DNA from: CAVVUC01 sp963751395 | GTDB lineage: Bacteria; Verrucomicrobiota; Verrucomicrobiia; Chthoniobacterales; Chthoniobacteraceae | Direction: 5' to 3' | Length of the DNA: 64,000 bases | NCBI GenBank assembly: GCA_963751395.1 | Contig: CAVVUC010000003.1 | Span: forward strand, 496,001-560,000 | Part shown: piece by piece, positions 22,072-30,741 of the stretch | How positions within the stretch are numbered: position 1 is the stretch's first letter | Layout of the letters: each line of letters starts with the position of its first letter | Made by a program: the position numbers and the translations under genes | Notes under the pieces: generated by a model | Databases searched by the model: none | What the model was told of the DNA's origin: nothing | The model's input: the letters and a program-made list of their open reading frames with translations, nothing else

Positions 22072-23693
22072 GTGGCGCGGATTTCGTAGGGGGTTTGCCG
22101 GACGGTGATCCGGTGGGCGGTGAGGCGTTCGGGGCCGAGGAGGCAACCAGCGCAATAGACGACCTTCGGCCCGTCGAACGGCGGGAGTTGCGCCAGCACG
22201 CTGCGGGTGAGGACGTTGCCGCCGCTGGCGCTCTTGTCTCCGAGGATGCCGTTGTAGAGAAGGTAAATGCCGACACCCCGGCAGACGCCGAGCAAGGGAG
22301 TGTTGGGAATCCGTTCGCGGGGCAGCGGCTCGCCGGTCTCGGTGAAATAGACGTGCCGTGCGAGGTCGGCGAAACGAACGGTGTCGCGGATCTGGCCGGC
22401 TTCGTCGAACAGCGGTTCGCCCAGTTCGCAGAAACGGAAGCCGCCGCCGATGCCTTCCACCTTTTCGCCCTTGGCGTTGGTGTAGCCTTCCGCAACGCGA
22501 CGCACACGTTCGGCAGTTACTTCGCGGGCGATCTTGTCTTCCAGTTCGATCAGGATGAACCGGCGGGGTTCGGCATCCGGATTCGCTGCATTGGATTTGA
22601 GAACAGCGTGGGCTGTCGTGCCCGATCCTCCGAAGCTGTCCAGAACAAGATCGCCGGGGTTGGTGGCAATTTGCAGAACGCGCTCGATAAGGCGGGTTGG
22701 CTTGGGGGTGAAAAAATCCAATGACGACTGCGTTCCAAAAACATCTCTCAGTTCTTTTTTCGCTCCGTCTGTGTGATCGGCGAACTCATGTGACCAGAAA
22801 GTCGGAGGAACAGTTCCGCCACCACCTCGCAAAGAATCTCGGTATCTCTTGAAAGCGGGAACACCAGCTTTTCCTTCCTTGCCCCACCAAATTAACCCTT
22901 CAAGTTGGTGTTGCTCAAATACCTCACGCGAGTAACCCCACACCCTTGTTCTCTTCGGCCAAATCTCGACACCCGTGTTTGGATTCTTAACAGCATAGAA
23001 AAGATTTGGACGTTCATCCGCTGTCTTGTTGCAAGTGTAGTCACTGACCCGAAAGACGCCTTTTTCGTCGTTGAATTTGTATTGCTTATCATTGTCTTCG
23101 GTTCGCGGAAGAAGATTGCGCCGGAACTTGTCCGACCTCTGATAAACCGCGACATAATCATGCATCGGGGCAATCGTTTTATGATCGTTGGAAACGGCAT
23201 ATTTTTTCTGCCAGATGACTGTCGCGACGAAATTATGTGCGCCAAATATTTCATCCATCACATAGCGCAGTGCTTGGATTTCATTGTCGTCCAAAAAAAC
23301 CCAAATACTCCCATCCTGACTCAAGAACTGCCGCAGCAACGCCAGCCTTGGATACATCATGCAAAGCCAGCGGTCATGCCGGTCGAGGGTTTCGCCTTCC
23401 TTGCCGACGACTTTGCCGAGCCATTCGCGGATGACGGGGCTGTTGACGTTGTCGTTGTAGGCCCAGCCCTCGTTGCCGGTGTTGTAGGGCGGATCGATGC
23501 AGACGCATTTCACCTTGCCTGCGTAGTAGGGCAGGAGGGCCTTGAGTCCGACAAGATTGTCCGCCTGCAGGATCAGGTTGCCCGTGCCGGGGTCACCGCA
23601 CGCGAGGCCGGGCACATCCTTGAGCAGGCGGAACGGCACCTGCAAATGGTGCTTCACCACGGCCTCTTTTCCGATCCAGTTCAGTGTGGGCAT
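22068..23693 (-). CDS. mod: Type III DNA adenine methyltransferase Mod
   Basis: 541-aa N6-adenine methyltransferase of the beta class. The catalytic motif IV DPPY is at 67-70 (CIDPPYNTGNEGW), and motif I follows near residue 350 (VLDSFGGSGTTAH), the IV-before-I order of beta enzymes. The central region (YNDNVNSPVIREWLGKVVG; EDNDKQYKFNDEKGVFRVSD) holds the target recognition part. It modifies one strand of the recognition site and is required for Res activity. It is the first gene of the operon; ATG 23693 lies 37 bp from the end of hisF, marking the probable island edge. Confidence 0.92.
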   Translation of the reverse strand: MPTLNWIGKEAVVKHHLQVPFRLLKDVPGLACGDPGTGNLILQADNLVGLKALLPYYAGKVKCVCIDPPYNTGNEGWAYNDNVNSPVIREWLGKVVGKEGETLDRHDRWLCMMYPRLALLRQFLSQDGSIWVFLDDNEIQALRYVMDEIFGAHNFVATVIWQKKYAVSNDHKTIAPMHDYVAVYQRSDKFRRNLLPRTEDNDKQYKFNDEKGVFRVSDYTCNKTADERPNLFYAVKNPNTGVEIWPKRTRVWGYSREVFEQHQLEGLIWWGKEGKAGVPAFKRYRDSLRGGGGTVPPTFWSHEFADHTDGAKKELRDVFGTQSSLDFFTPKPTRLIERVLQIATNPGDLVLDSFGGSGTTAHAVLKSNAANPDAEPRRFILIELEDKIAREVTAERVRRVAEGYTNAKGEKVEGIGGGFRFCELGEPLFDEAGQIRDTVRFADLARHVYFTETGEPLPRERIPNTPLLGVCRGVGIYLLYNGILGDKSASGGNVLTRSVLAQLPPFDGPKVVYCAGCLLGPERLTAHRITVRQTPYEIRAT

Positions 23694-23730
23694 GTCGAAT
23701 TACGGTCGAGTGAGAGATCCTTCGACAATC

Positions 23731-24560
23731 TCAGGAGGAGAGGTTTTGGATTCTTTCCCTTGCGCCCTGGTCAGCGAGATTTTCCGCCAGCCTGCGCACG
23801 GGGATTCCGTGCCGGGCGAGGAACTCCTTCACGTCGCCGACGGTAAATTCTCCGAAATGGAAGATGCTGGCGGCAATCACCGCGTCGGCTTTGCCTTCGA
23901 GCAGGACTTCGGCGAGATGTTCGAGTGTTCCGGCTCCACCGCTGGCCACCACTGGAATGCCGACGGACTCGCTTACCCGGCGGGTGATTTCCAAATCGAA
24001 ACCGGCCTTGGTGCCGTCTGCGTCGATGCTGTTGAGGACGATCTCGCCAGCGCCGAGCGCGGTGGCGCGATGCGCCCACTCGACCGCATCGAGCCTGTTG
24101 CCTTGCGGCCGCCATGCGAGAAAACCTCCCAGCGGTCCGGCGCGACGCGTTTGGCGTCCATCGAGACGACGATGCATTGGCTGCCGAAACGATCGGCTCC
24201 GGCGCGGATCAAGCCGGGCGTGGCAAGCGCGGAGGAGTTGATGCTGATCTTGTCGGCCCCGGCTTTCAACATGGTGTGCATGTCGTCGGTCGTGCGAATG
24301 CCGCCGCCGACGGTGAGCGGCATGAAGCATTGATCGGCGGTGCGCCCGATGACATCGACCATCGAGGCGCGTCCGTGCGCAGTGGCGGTGATGTCGAAAA
24401 AAACCATCTCGTCCGCGCCTTGGGCGTCGTAGCGGAGGGCGAGTTCGACCGGGTCGCCGACGTTGCGCAGTTCGCCGGCCTCGGCCTTTCCGAACTGCAC
24501 GCCGCGGGTGACCTGGCCGTTGTGAACGTCAAGACAGGGAATGATTCTTTTGATCAGCAT
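23731..24560 (-). pseudogene. hisF: Imidazole glycerol phosphate synthase subunit HisF, frameshifted
   Basis: HisF is the cyclase of histidine biosynthesis, a (beta/alpha)8 barrel. The first part reads MLIKRIIPCLDVHNGQVTRG (catalytic Asp in CLDV) through VGGGIRTTDD. After HGGRKATG near 24094 the frame shifts by one base and continues correctly as LDAVEWAHRATALGAGEIVL, NSIDADGTKAGFD (second catalytic Asp) and PVVASGGAGTLEHLAEV. One missing base explains the break, and all other residues look functional. A sequencing deletion is as likely as real inactivation, since hisF is normally essential for prototrophy. Confidence 0.88.
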
Positions 24561-24723
24561 GAGATTGAATTTTGGACAGAATTTTCTCCATTCATCTTAC
24601 TCGATGACAAAAATATGCACATTTTGCTTGCCAGATGGAGAATTCTTGTTGACTAATCTGCGCCTGTTTGGGCTCAGGCTCAAAGTTAGTTCTGCAAGAT
24701 GTTAAAGTTTGAACAAGAAAAAT

Positions 24724-25974
24724 ATGGGTAAAACAAATTCAGGGAAATCAGCAAAAGAAGGCTCCGGCGAAAAACCGAAGGGCGCCGGCTTTCAAGTATC
24801 GCAAGAGCCGGTCGTTCACGGCAAGACCGAAGAGGACGTCCACAAGTACGAGGTCACGCGCGAGCCGGCCCCGGTGCCGGAGTTCGACGACCTGGGACAG
24901 CTCCCCGAGGGCTACGGCGAACAGACGGTGTATCTCATTGCCCGCGATCCGCGCTGGTTGTTCAGCTATTGGGAGATCGACTGGTCGAAATATCCGGCCT
25001 CAAAAATGCAGGATGGCGATCGGAAAATCTTCCTGAAAGTCATCACCGCCGACGGCACGGTGGAATCGCAGGTCGAGGTCAATCCCGAGGCGAGAAACTG
25101 GTACGTTCCGGTCAATCATCCATCGACGACTTATTTAGCGGAGATCGGCTACTTCGACAAAGAGGGAGAGTGGACCCTGATCGTGCGCTCCGGGCCGGCG
25201 ACGACTCCGCCGGACGCATTGTCGGTGGAAGAAGACGTCAGCTTCGCGACCGTGCCGTTCCATCTGACGTTCCAGCGGCTTCTCGAAATGGTGAAGACCA
25301 CGATGAGCGAAGGCGAAACTTTGATCAACGCGCTCTCGCGTTTGCAGGGCGAGGGGCGGAAGCTCGCGTTCGCGCCGGGCAAGATTCCCGAGTGGAGCGA
25401 GGAGCAGAGGAAGATTCTGGCGGCGCTATTTGGCGAAGAACTGGTCAGCCGCATCGGCATGGGTTCGGGCGAGATCGATCAGCTTTTGCGGAAGCAGTTG
25501 CAGGAGAAACTGAGCACCGAAAGCGCAAGCGAGATGATGGCGAAAGGCCCGCTGGCCGCATTGCTCGGACCGGCGGAAAGCAGCCTGTTCAGCGCGATGG
25601 GAATGTGGGGCGCGGAGGTCACGAGCTTGTTCAGCGGCATCGGCGCAAGCTGGAGCGCCCAGCCCTTCAGCGTCGAGCGCCCGCGGGAATTCTTCATGCA
25701 CGTCAACGCCGAGGTGATCTTCTATGGAGGCACCCACCCGGACGCGAAAGTCACGATCGACGGCAAGGAGATCAAGCTGAACCCGGACGGCACGTTCCGT
25801 TATCACTTCAAGTTCCCCGACGGGAACTACGAGATTCCGATCGTCGCGCAGTCGCCGGACAAAGTCGAAGAGCGCTCGGCAACGCTTGAATTCAAGCGGA
25901 AAACGGGGCGCAAGGGCGATGTCGGTCATACCGCGCAACCGGCGGACTTGAAAAAGCCGGTCGGGAAAAAGTAG
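24724..25974 (+). CDS. DUF4912 domain protein
   Basis: 416 aa. The DUF4912 core (~60-150) contains VYLIARDPRWLFSYWEIDW and later WYVPVNHPSTTYLAEIGY. A lysine-rich N-terminal tail precedes it, and a helical region plus a beta-rich C-terminal module (VTIDGKEIKLNPDGTFRYHF) follow it. DUF4912 proteins have no established function. ATG 24724 is preferred over TTG 24709. A strong terminator follows at 26003. Confidence 0.8.
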   Translation: MGKTNSGKSAKEGSGEKPKGAGFQVSQEPVVHGKTEEDVHKYEVTREPAPVPEFDDLGQLPEGYGEQTVYLIARDPRWLFSYWEIDWSKYPASKMQDGDRKIFLKVITADGTVESQVEVNPEARNWYVPVNHPSTTYLAEIGYFDKEGEWTLIVRSGPATTPPDALSVEEDVSFATVPFHLTFQRLLEMVKTTMSEGETLINALSRLQGEGRKLAFAPGKIPEWSEEQRKILAALFGEELVSRIGMGSGEIDQLLRKQLQEKLSTESASEMMAKGPLAALLGPAESSLFSAMGMWGAEVTSLFSGIGASWSAQPFSVERPREFFMHVNAEVIFYGGTHPDAKVTIDGKEIKLNPDGTFRYHFKFPDGNYEIPIVAQSPDKVEERSATLEFKRKTGRKGDVGHTAQPADLKKPVGKK

Positions 25975-26002
25975 GCGGCCCGGCGCACGCAAGATTCACA
26001 TG

Positions 26003-26033
26003 AGCGGAGACCGGATGTCCGGTCTCCGCTTTT
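26003..26033 (+). terminator. Rho-independent terminator after DUF4912 gene
   Basis: A 12-bp perfect stem AGCGGAGACCGG / CCGGTCTCCGCT with an ATGT loop, followed by a T-run (26030-26033, then GTTTT). Confidence 0.9.
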
Positions 26034-26152
26034 GTTTTCTTGCTCCTGCTCCTGCTCTCGCTCAACTTCGATGACCAGAAGCAGCAAGAAAGGAAATCAA
26101 GATCAAGAGCAGGAGCAAGATTACCAAAGGCGAGCCGGGCAGGAAGGACCGG

Positions 26153-27025
26153 TTGCTCGAAGCGTTCCTCGACGCGATGGAGTTCGAGCGCAACTCATCG
26201 CCGCGCACGATCGTCAACTACCGTCACGCACTCCTGCTTTTCAAGGCGAGGCCAGACACGCCGGGCTGGAAGGATTGCACCGCCGACCATTTCCGCGCGT
26301 TCCTTTTCCAGTGCATGAAGGACGGACTCGCGCGAGCGACGATCCGGCTCCACTTCGCGGCGCTGCGAACTTTCTACAAATTCCTCATCGAGCGGCACGG
26401 TCTGGGAGTTAATCCGATGAAGGAGGTGCAATTGCCGAAAGCGGAGAAGAAACTCCCGCTGCTGCTGACTCCGAAACAGACCGACGAGCTGCTCGCAGCG
26501 CCGTTCAAAGTCGAGCGCGAGAATCAGGCGCCGGTCTGGGCTCCGGCGCGGGATGCCGCGATCATGGAGCTTTTCTACAGCAGCGGTCTGCGACTGCACG
26601 AGCTGGTTTCGCTCGATGTCGCACACATCGATTCGTATTCCGAAAACGTGCGGGTCTTCGGCAAGGGGCGCAAAGAACGCATCGTGCCGGTGGGCGCGCC
26701 TGCTCTCGCGGCGATCCAGCGATACCGGCAGGAGGCGCGCGTCGAAGCCGGGCCGCTTTTCATCAACAAATTGCGGAAACGCATGAGCCCGGTCGCCGTC
26801 TGGGCGGCGCTGAAAAAATACCTGCGCCACACGAGCATTCCGATCTCGCTGAGTCCGCACAAGCTCCGGCACAGTTTCGCCACCCACATGCTCGACGCGG
26901 GAGCCGACCTGCGGAGCGTGCAATCGCTTCTCGGCCACGCCAGCCTTTCGACCACGCAAATCTACACGCACGTCACGGCGGAGCGGCTGAAGAAGGTTTA
27001 CAACGAGGCCCATCCCCGTGCGTAG
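26153..27025 (+). CDS. xerC: Tyrosine recombinase XerC/XerD-like
   Basis: 290 aa, the usual Xer length. Core-binding domain ~1-90 (EAFLDAMEFERNSSPRTIVN). Catalytic residues: Arg in YSSGLRLHELVSLD, Lys in VFGKGRKERIVP, His/Arg in SPHKLRHSFATHML, His in LLGHASLSTTQIYTH with the nucleophilic Tyr. It should resolve chromosome dimers at dif with a partner. TTG 26153 is the probable start, with AGGAAGG just upstream; no ATG fits. XerC versus XerD cannot be decided from this alone. Confidence 0.85.
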   Translation: MLEAFLDAMEFERNSSPRTIVNYRHALLLFKARPDTPGWKDCTADHFRAFLFQCMKDGLARATIRLHFAALRTFYKFLIERHGLGVNPMKEVQLPKAEKKLPLLLTPKQTDELLAAPFKVERENQAPVWAPARDAAIMELFYSSGLRLHELVSLDVAHIDSYSENVRVFGKGRKERIVPVGAPALAAIQRYRQEARVEAGPLFINKLRKRMSPVAVWAALKKYLRHTSIPISLSPHKLRHSFATHMLDAGADLRSVQSLLGHASLSTTQIYTHVTAERLKKVYNEAHPRA

Positions 27026-27079
27026 GTCGATGGGCAAAAAGGCCGGCTGTTGTCGCGATGTAATTCTCAGGCAGTCATC

Positions 27080-28393
27080 ATGATCATCACTTCGATTCCC
27101 ATTCTCGCAGAAAGCATCCCCGATCCGCATCGCGTGATGGTTTTGCCGTTTGCCGCGATGTTGTTGTCGATCGCCTTGATGCCGATGTTCCTGAAGCATC
27201 ATTGGGAGCGGTATTATCACTTCATCTCCGTCGGCCTCGGAGCGATCAGCGTCAGCTATTACATTTTTGGACTCGGGGCGGGGGAACGGATGGTGCATGT
27301 GGCGGATGAATACTTCAGCTTCATCGTTTTCATCGGTTCACTTTTCGTGGTCTCTGGAGGAATCCACGTGCGCGTGCGCGGCGAGGCGAAACCGGTCGTG
27401 AACTGCGTTTATCTTTTCATCGGAGCGATCCTGGCGAATGTGGTCGGGACGACGGGCGCGTCGATGCTGCTGATCCGTCCGTGGATTCGGATGAACAAGT
27501 ATCGGTACTCAGGGTTTCATACGGCGTTTTTCATTTTCATCGTCAGTAACGTGGGCGGCTGCCTGACGCCGGTGGGCGATCCGCCGTTGTTCCTCGGATA
27601 CCTCATCGGCGTGCCGTTCTGGTGGGTCGCGCTCAAATGCTGGCCGGCATGGTGCATCGCCGTGTTCACGCTGATTGGCATCTTTTACGTGGCCGATCGG
27701 TCCAATTTTCTTCGCGCACCGAAGGAGATTCGCGAAGCTCAGACTGCGGATGAAACCTTCCGCATCGACGGGCTGAAGAACCTCGGTTTCCTGCTGCTGA
27801 TTCTGTCCGCAGTGTTTCTGAAAGAGCCTCATGGTCTTCGCGAACTCATCATGGCCGCATGCGCGCTCGGATCCTACTTCACCACGGGGAAACCGATCCA
27901 CGAGGCGAACCATTTCTCGCTGGGGCCGATCAAGGAAGTCGCCTGGTTGTTTGCCGGAATTTTCGCGACGATGGTGCCGGTGCTCGACTTTCTCCAGCTT
28001 CACGCGGGTTCGCTTGGAATTCGGACGCCGATGCAGTTCTACTGGCTCAGCGGGAGTCTGTCGGGCGTGCTTGATAATGCGCCAACCTATCTGACGTTCC
28101 TCGCGGCGGCGTTCGGCCTGCATGGGCTGCAAATCGGCAATTCAGCCGACATGGCAACCTTCCTCACCGTGCATGATCGCTACCTCATCGCTGTTTCGCT
28201 GGGCTCGGTTTTCTTCGGTGCCATGACTTATATCGGCAACGGTCCCAACTTCATGGTCAAAGCCGTTGCCGACCACGCCAGGGTTCATACGCCGGGCTTT
28301 TTCGGATACATCGTCAAGTTCTCGCTTCCTGTGCTGGTGCCTGTCTTTCTCGTCGTGGCGATCCTGTATTTTTCGAGGTTCGCGTTGTTCTAA
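27080..28393 (+). CDS. Membrane ion transporter (NhaD/CitM-like, IT superfamily)
   Basis: 437-aa integral membrane protein with about 11 predicted helices. Features of the ion-transporter superfamily include ILANVVGTTGASMLLIRPWI and the second half-repeat VLDNAPTYLTFLAAAFG, the paired re-entrant-loop motifs of NhaD-type Na+/H+ antiporters and citrate transporters. NVGGCLTPVGDPPLFLGYLI also fits NhaD. It probably exchanges Na+ for H+, but a carboxylate substrate is not excluded. ATG 27080 is preferred over TTG 27050. Confidence 0.78.
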   Translation: MIITSIPILAESIPDPHRVMVLPFAAMLLSIALMPMFLKHHWERYYHFISVGLGAISVSYYIFGLGAGERMVHVADEYFSFIVFIGSLFVVSGGIHVRVRGEAKPVVNCVYLFIGAILANVVGTTGASMLLIRPWIRMNKYRYSGFHTAFFIFIVSNVGGCLTPVGDPPLFLGYLIGVPFWWVALKCWPAWCIAVFTLIGIFYVADRSNFLRAPKEIREAQTADETFRIDGLKNLGFLLLILSAVFLKEPHGLRELIMAACALGSYFTTGKPIHEANHFSLGPIKEVAWLFAGIFATMVPVLDFLQLHAGSLGIRTPMQFYWLSGSLSGVLDNAPTYLTFLAAAFGLHGLQIGNSADMATFLTVHDRYLIAVSLGSVFFGAMTYIGNGPNFMVKAVADHARVHTPGFFGYIVKFSLPVLVPVFLVVAILYFSRFALF

Positions 28394-28402
28394 AACCGCT
28401 GG

Positions 28403-28426
28403 CCCGATTTGCGCATCGGGTTTTTT
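28403..28426 (+). terminator. Rho-independent terminator after transporter gene
   Basis: CCCGAT-TTGCGC-ATCGGG hairpin followed by six T residues, 10 bp after the stop codon. Confidence 0.8.
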
Positions 28427-28510
28427 CGCTGGTTCGTTTTGCGCAGCGCCCGACTTCACCGGGCGCACCTTCAGGCGATTTCTCTCTGTAAAACAAGCGA
28501 GTTTCCGCCG

Positions 28511-28526
28511 TGGCACAGCCTCTGCT
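28511..28526 (+). promoter_or_regulatory. Candidate sigma-54 promoter of amtB-glnK
   Basis: TGGCACAGCCTCTGCT fits the -24/-12 consensus TGGCAC-N5-TTGCW with one mismatch and exact GG-to-GC spacing. It lies ~120 bp upstream of amtB. Sigma-54/NtrC control of amtB-glnK is well established in other bacteria. No NtrC site was identified. Confidence 0.6.
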
Positions 28527-28647
28527 AATGCGCTGCTCGCAAAATTCGGAGTGCCTTGGACCACGCTGGGAAACGGAAAATGGTCCCGGCTGTGCAAGAG
28601 CGCTCCGCGTTTCAAACTGAAATCCTAAACATCAAAAACATCCATCT

Positions 28648-30189
28648 ATGCTAGCTCGAAAAATCCATTCCCTCATGTTGGCCGGGACACTCCTGTGTAT
28701 CCCGCTCGCAACGGTCACCAGCCGTGCGCAAGAGGCCGCAACGCCCACAGCCACGCCCGCCGCGCCCGCCGCGCCGGAGGCTGCCGCACCGGCTGCGGCG
28801 GCAGAAATCAAGAAAGAGCCGACCACCGATGAGAAGGTGGCCGACGTTTACGCCTACTTCAACAACGTCGCGCCAACCGGCCCGCTCAAGGATATCGCGG
28901 GCCCCGGCCACAACGGCTTCATGATGATCTGCTCCGCGCTGGTGCTCTTCATGACGCTCCCCGGCCTGGCGCTCTTCTACGGCGGCCTCGTCCGCAAAAA
29001 GAACGTCCTCTCCGTCTGCGCGCAGTGCCTTGGCATCGCGGGCCTCGTCACCATCCTCTGGTGGGCGGTCGGCTACAGCCTCGTCTTCGGCAGCAACTTT
29101 AGCAGCGGCCCCTTGGGACCGTTTCTGGGCGGAACGGAGTATTTTTTCCTGAAGGACGTGGGTGCGGCTCCGAACACCAACTACGCCGGCTGGATCTCGC
29201 AGAGCGTCTTCGCGATGTATCAGCTCATGTTCGCGATCATCACCCCGGCGCTCATCGTCGGCGCGATCGCCGAGCGCATGAAATTCAGCTCCATCATGCT
29301 TTTCATCACGATCTGGATGTTCGCGGTTTATTTCCCGATGGCTCACATGGTCTGGGGCGGCACCGGCCTGATGAACGGCGTCTGGAATGCTGACGCAAAA
29401 ATCCCCGCCATCGACTTCGCGGGCGGCACCGTGGTCCACATGACCTCCGGCTGGACCGCGCTCATCCTCTGCATGATGCTCGGCAAGCGCCTTGGCTTCG
29501 GCAAGGAAAAGATGGCCCCGCACAGCATGGTGCTCTGCATGGTCGGCACCGGGATGCTCTGGGTCGGCTGGTATGGCTTCAACGCCGGCTCGGCGCTCGC
29601 CGCCGACGGCGTCGCCGCCAACGCCTTCATGACCACCACGCTGGCCGCCGCCACGGCGGGCTTTGTCTGGGCGATGGCGGAATGGCTTCTGCGCGGGCAT
29701 CCCTCGATCCTCGGCTTCTGCTCCGGCATCGTCGCGGGCCTGGTCGTGATCACTCCGGCTTGCGGCTTCGTCACCGCCAACGGCGCGATGATCATCGGCA
29801 TTCTCGCCGGCATCGTTCCGTTCATCTTCGTGATGTACCTGAAAGCCAAGTTCGGCTACGACGACGCGCTCGACACCTTCGGCGTTCACGCCGTCGGCGG
29901 CACGCTCGGCGCGATCATGACCGGCATCCTCGCCACGGAGGAAGTGAACGCCAACCTGGTCCTCGAAGGCTACGCCACCAAGAACGGCCTCGCCAAGCTC
30001 GTCACCGAGGGCGGCCTGCTCGGAGCGCAGTTCAAGGCCATCGCCATCACGCTGGTCCTCTCCATCGTCGGCACCATCGTCATCGCCTTCATTGTGAAAG
30101 CCATCGTCGGCCTGCGTCCGACGCCTGAAGCCGAGTCCGCCGGCCTCGACATCACCGAACACGGGGAAGAAGGCTACATCCTCGAATAA
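28648..30189 (+). CDS. amtB: Ammonium transporter AmtB
   Basis: 513 aa. A signal peptide and Ala/Pro-rich linker (~1-60) precede 11 transmembrane helices. Family landmarks include GLALFYGGLVRKKNVLS, MYQLMFAIITPALIVGAIAE, IDFAGGTVVHMTSGWTAL with the pore His, and GVHAVGGTLGAI with the second pore His. It conducts ammonium/ammonia across the inner membrane as a trimer. glnK follows 85 bp downstream and should block the pore when nitrogen is plentiful. Confidence 0.96.
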   Translation: MLARKIHSLMLAGTLLCIPLATVTSRAQEAATPTATPAAPAAPEAAAPAAAAEIKKEPTTDEKVADVYAYFNNVAPTGPLKDIAGPGHNGFMMICSALVLFMTLPGLALFYGGLVRKKNVLSVCAQCLGIAGLVTILWWAVGYSLVFGSNFSSGPLGPFLGGTEYFFLKDVGAAPNTNYAGWISQSVFAMYQLMFAIITPALIVGAIAERMKFSSIMLFITIWMFAVYFPMAHMVWGGTGLMNGVWNADAKIPAIDFAGGTVVHMTSGWTALILCMMLGKRLGFGKEKMAPHSMVLCMVGTGMLWVGWYGFNAGSALAADGVAANAFMTTTLAAATAGFVWAMAEWLLRGHPSILGFCSGIVAGLVVITPACGFVTANGAMIIGILAGIVPFIFVMYLKAKFGYDDALDTFGVHAVGGTLGAIMTGILATEEVNANLVLEGYATKNGLAKLVTEGGLLGAQFKAIAITLVLSIVGTIVIAFIVKAIVGLRPTPEAESAGLDITEHGEEGYILE

Positions 30190-30274
30190 TACACCGCTCT
30201 CCACCGCAGCCGGAGCGCATGCTCCGGCTGCCGGCGGGGGGCAAAACCCAATTACCATTTAGAACACAGACGCC

Positions 30275-30613
30275 ATGAAAAAAATCGAAGCAATCATCAA
30301 ACCGTTCAAACTCGAAGAAGTCAAAGACGCCCTGGCGGACCTCGGCATCGAAGGCATGACCGTCAGCGAAGTCAAAGGCTTCGGCCGTCAGAAAGGCCAC
30401 ACCGAAATCTACCGCGGCAGCGAATACACCGTGGACTTCCTTCCGAAGATCAAAGTCGATGTGGTTCTCGGCGACTCCCTGGTCGAGCAGGCTGTCAACG
30501 CCATCATCAAAGCGGCCAAGACCGGCAAAATCGGCGACGGAAAAATCTTCGTCTCACCCGTTGAGGAAGCCGTGCGAATCCGCACCGAAGAGACCGGCGA
30601 CAAAGCGGTCTAG
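30275..30613 (+). CDS. glnK: Nitrogen regulatory protein P-II
   Basis: 112 aa, the standard P-II length. The N-terminus MKKIEAIIKPFKLEEVKDAL, the T-loop KGFGRQKGHTEIYRGSEYTV with the conserved uridylylatable Tyr in RGSEYTVDF, and the C-terminal signature GKIGDGKIFVSPVEEAVRIR are all present. It senses 2-oxoglutarate, ATP and ADP and regulates AmtB. The amtB linkage favours GlnK rather than GlnB. Confidence 0.95.
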   Translation: MKKIEAIIKPFKLEEVKDALADLGIEGMTVSEVKGFGRQKGHTEIYRGSEYTVDFLPKIKVDVVLGDSLVEQAVNAIIKAAKTGKIGDGKIFVSPVEEAVRIRTEETGDKAV

Positions 30614-30630
30614 TCTGGGCAAAATCAAGA

Positions 30631-30663
30631 AGCGGCGGGGCGAAAGCTCCGCCGCTTTTTTTT
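30631..30663 (+). terminator. Rho-independent terminator after glnK
   Basis: AGCGGCGGGGC-GAAA-GCTCCGCCGCT, an 11-bp stem with a GAAA tetraloop, followed by eight T residues. Confidence 0.92.
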
Positions 30664-30741
30664 GTAGCTGCATCAACCGGGAGCGGTCGCCGGAGAACTT
30701 GACCGTGGCACTCCGGTCTCGAATCACATAGCCTCGCGCGG

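Noticed and set aside
23694..23760. Second att site at the mod-hisF junction
   Set aside because: No match to the tRNA 3' fragment at 13253-13280 was seen there; the island edge is inferred only from gene content.
24080..24110. Programmed frameshift in hisF
   Set aside because: No slippery heptamer, no downstream structure evident and no precedent in HisF. A deleted base is simpler.
28651..30258. A 535-codon minus-strand frame opposite amtB
   Set aside because: Shadow of a high-GC gene; His/Asp/Arg-rich, without motifs.
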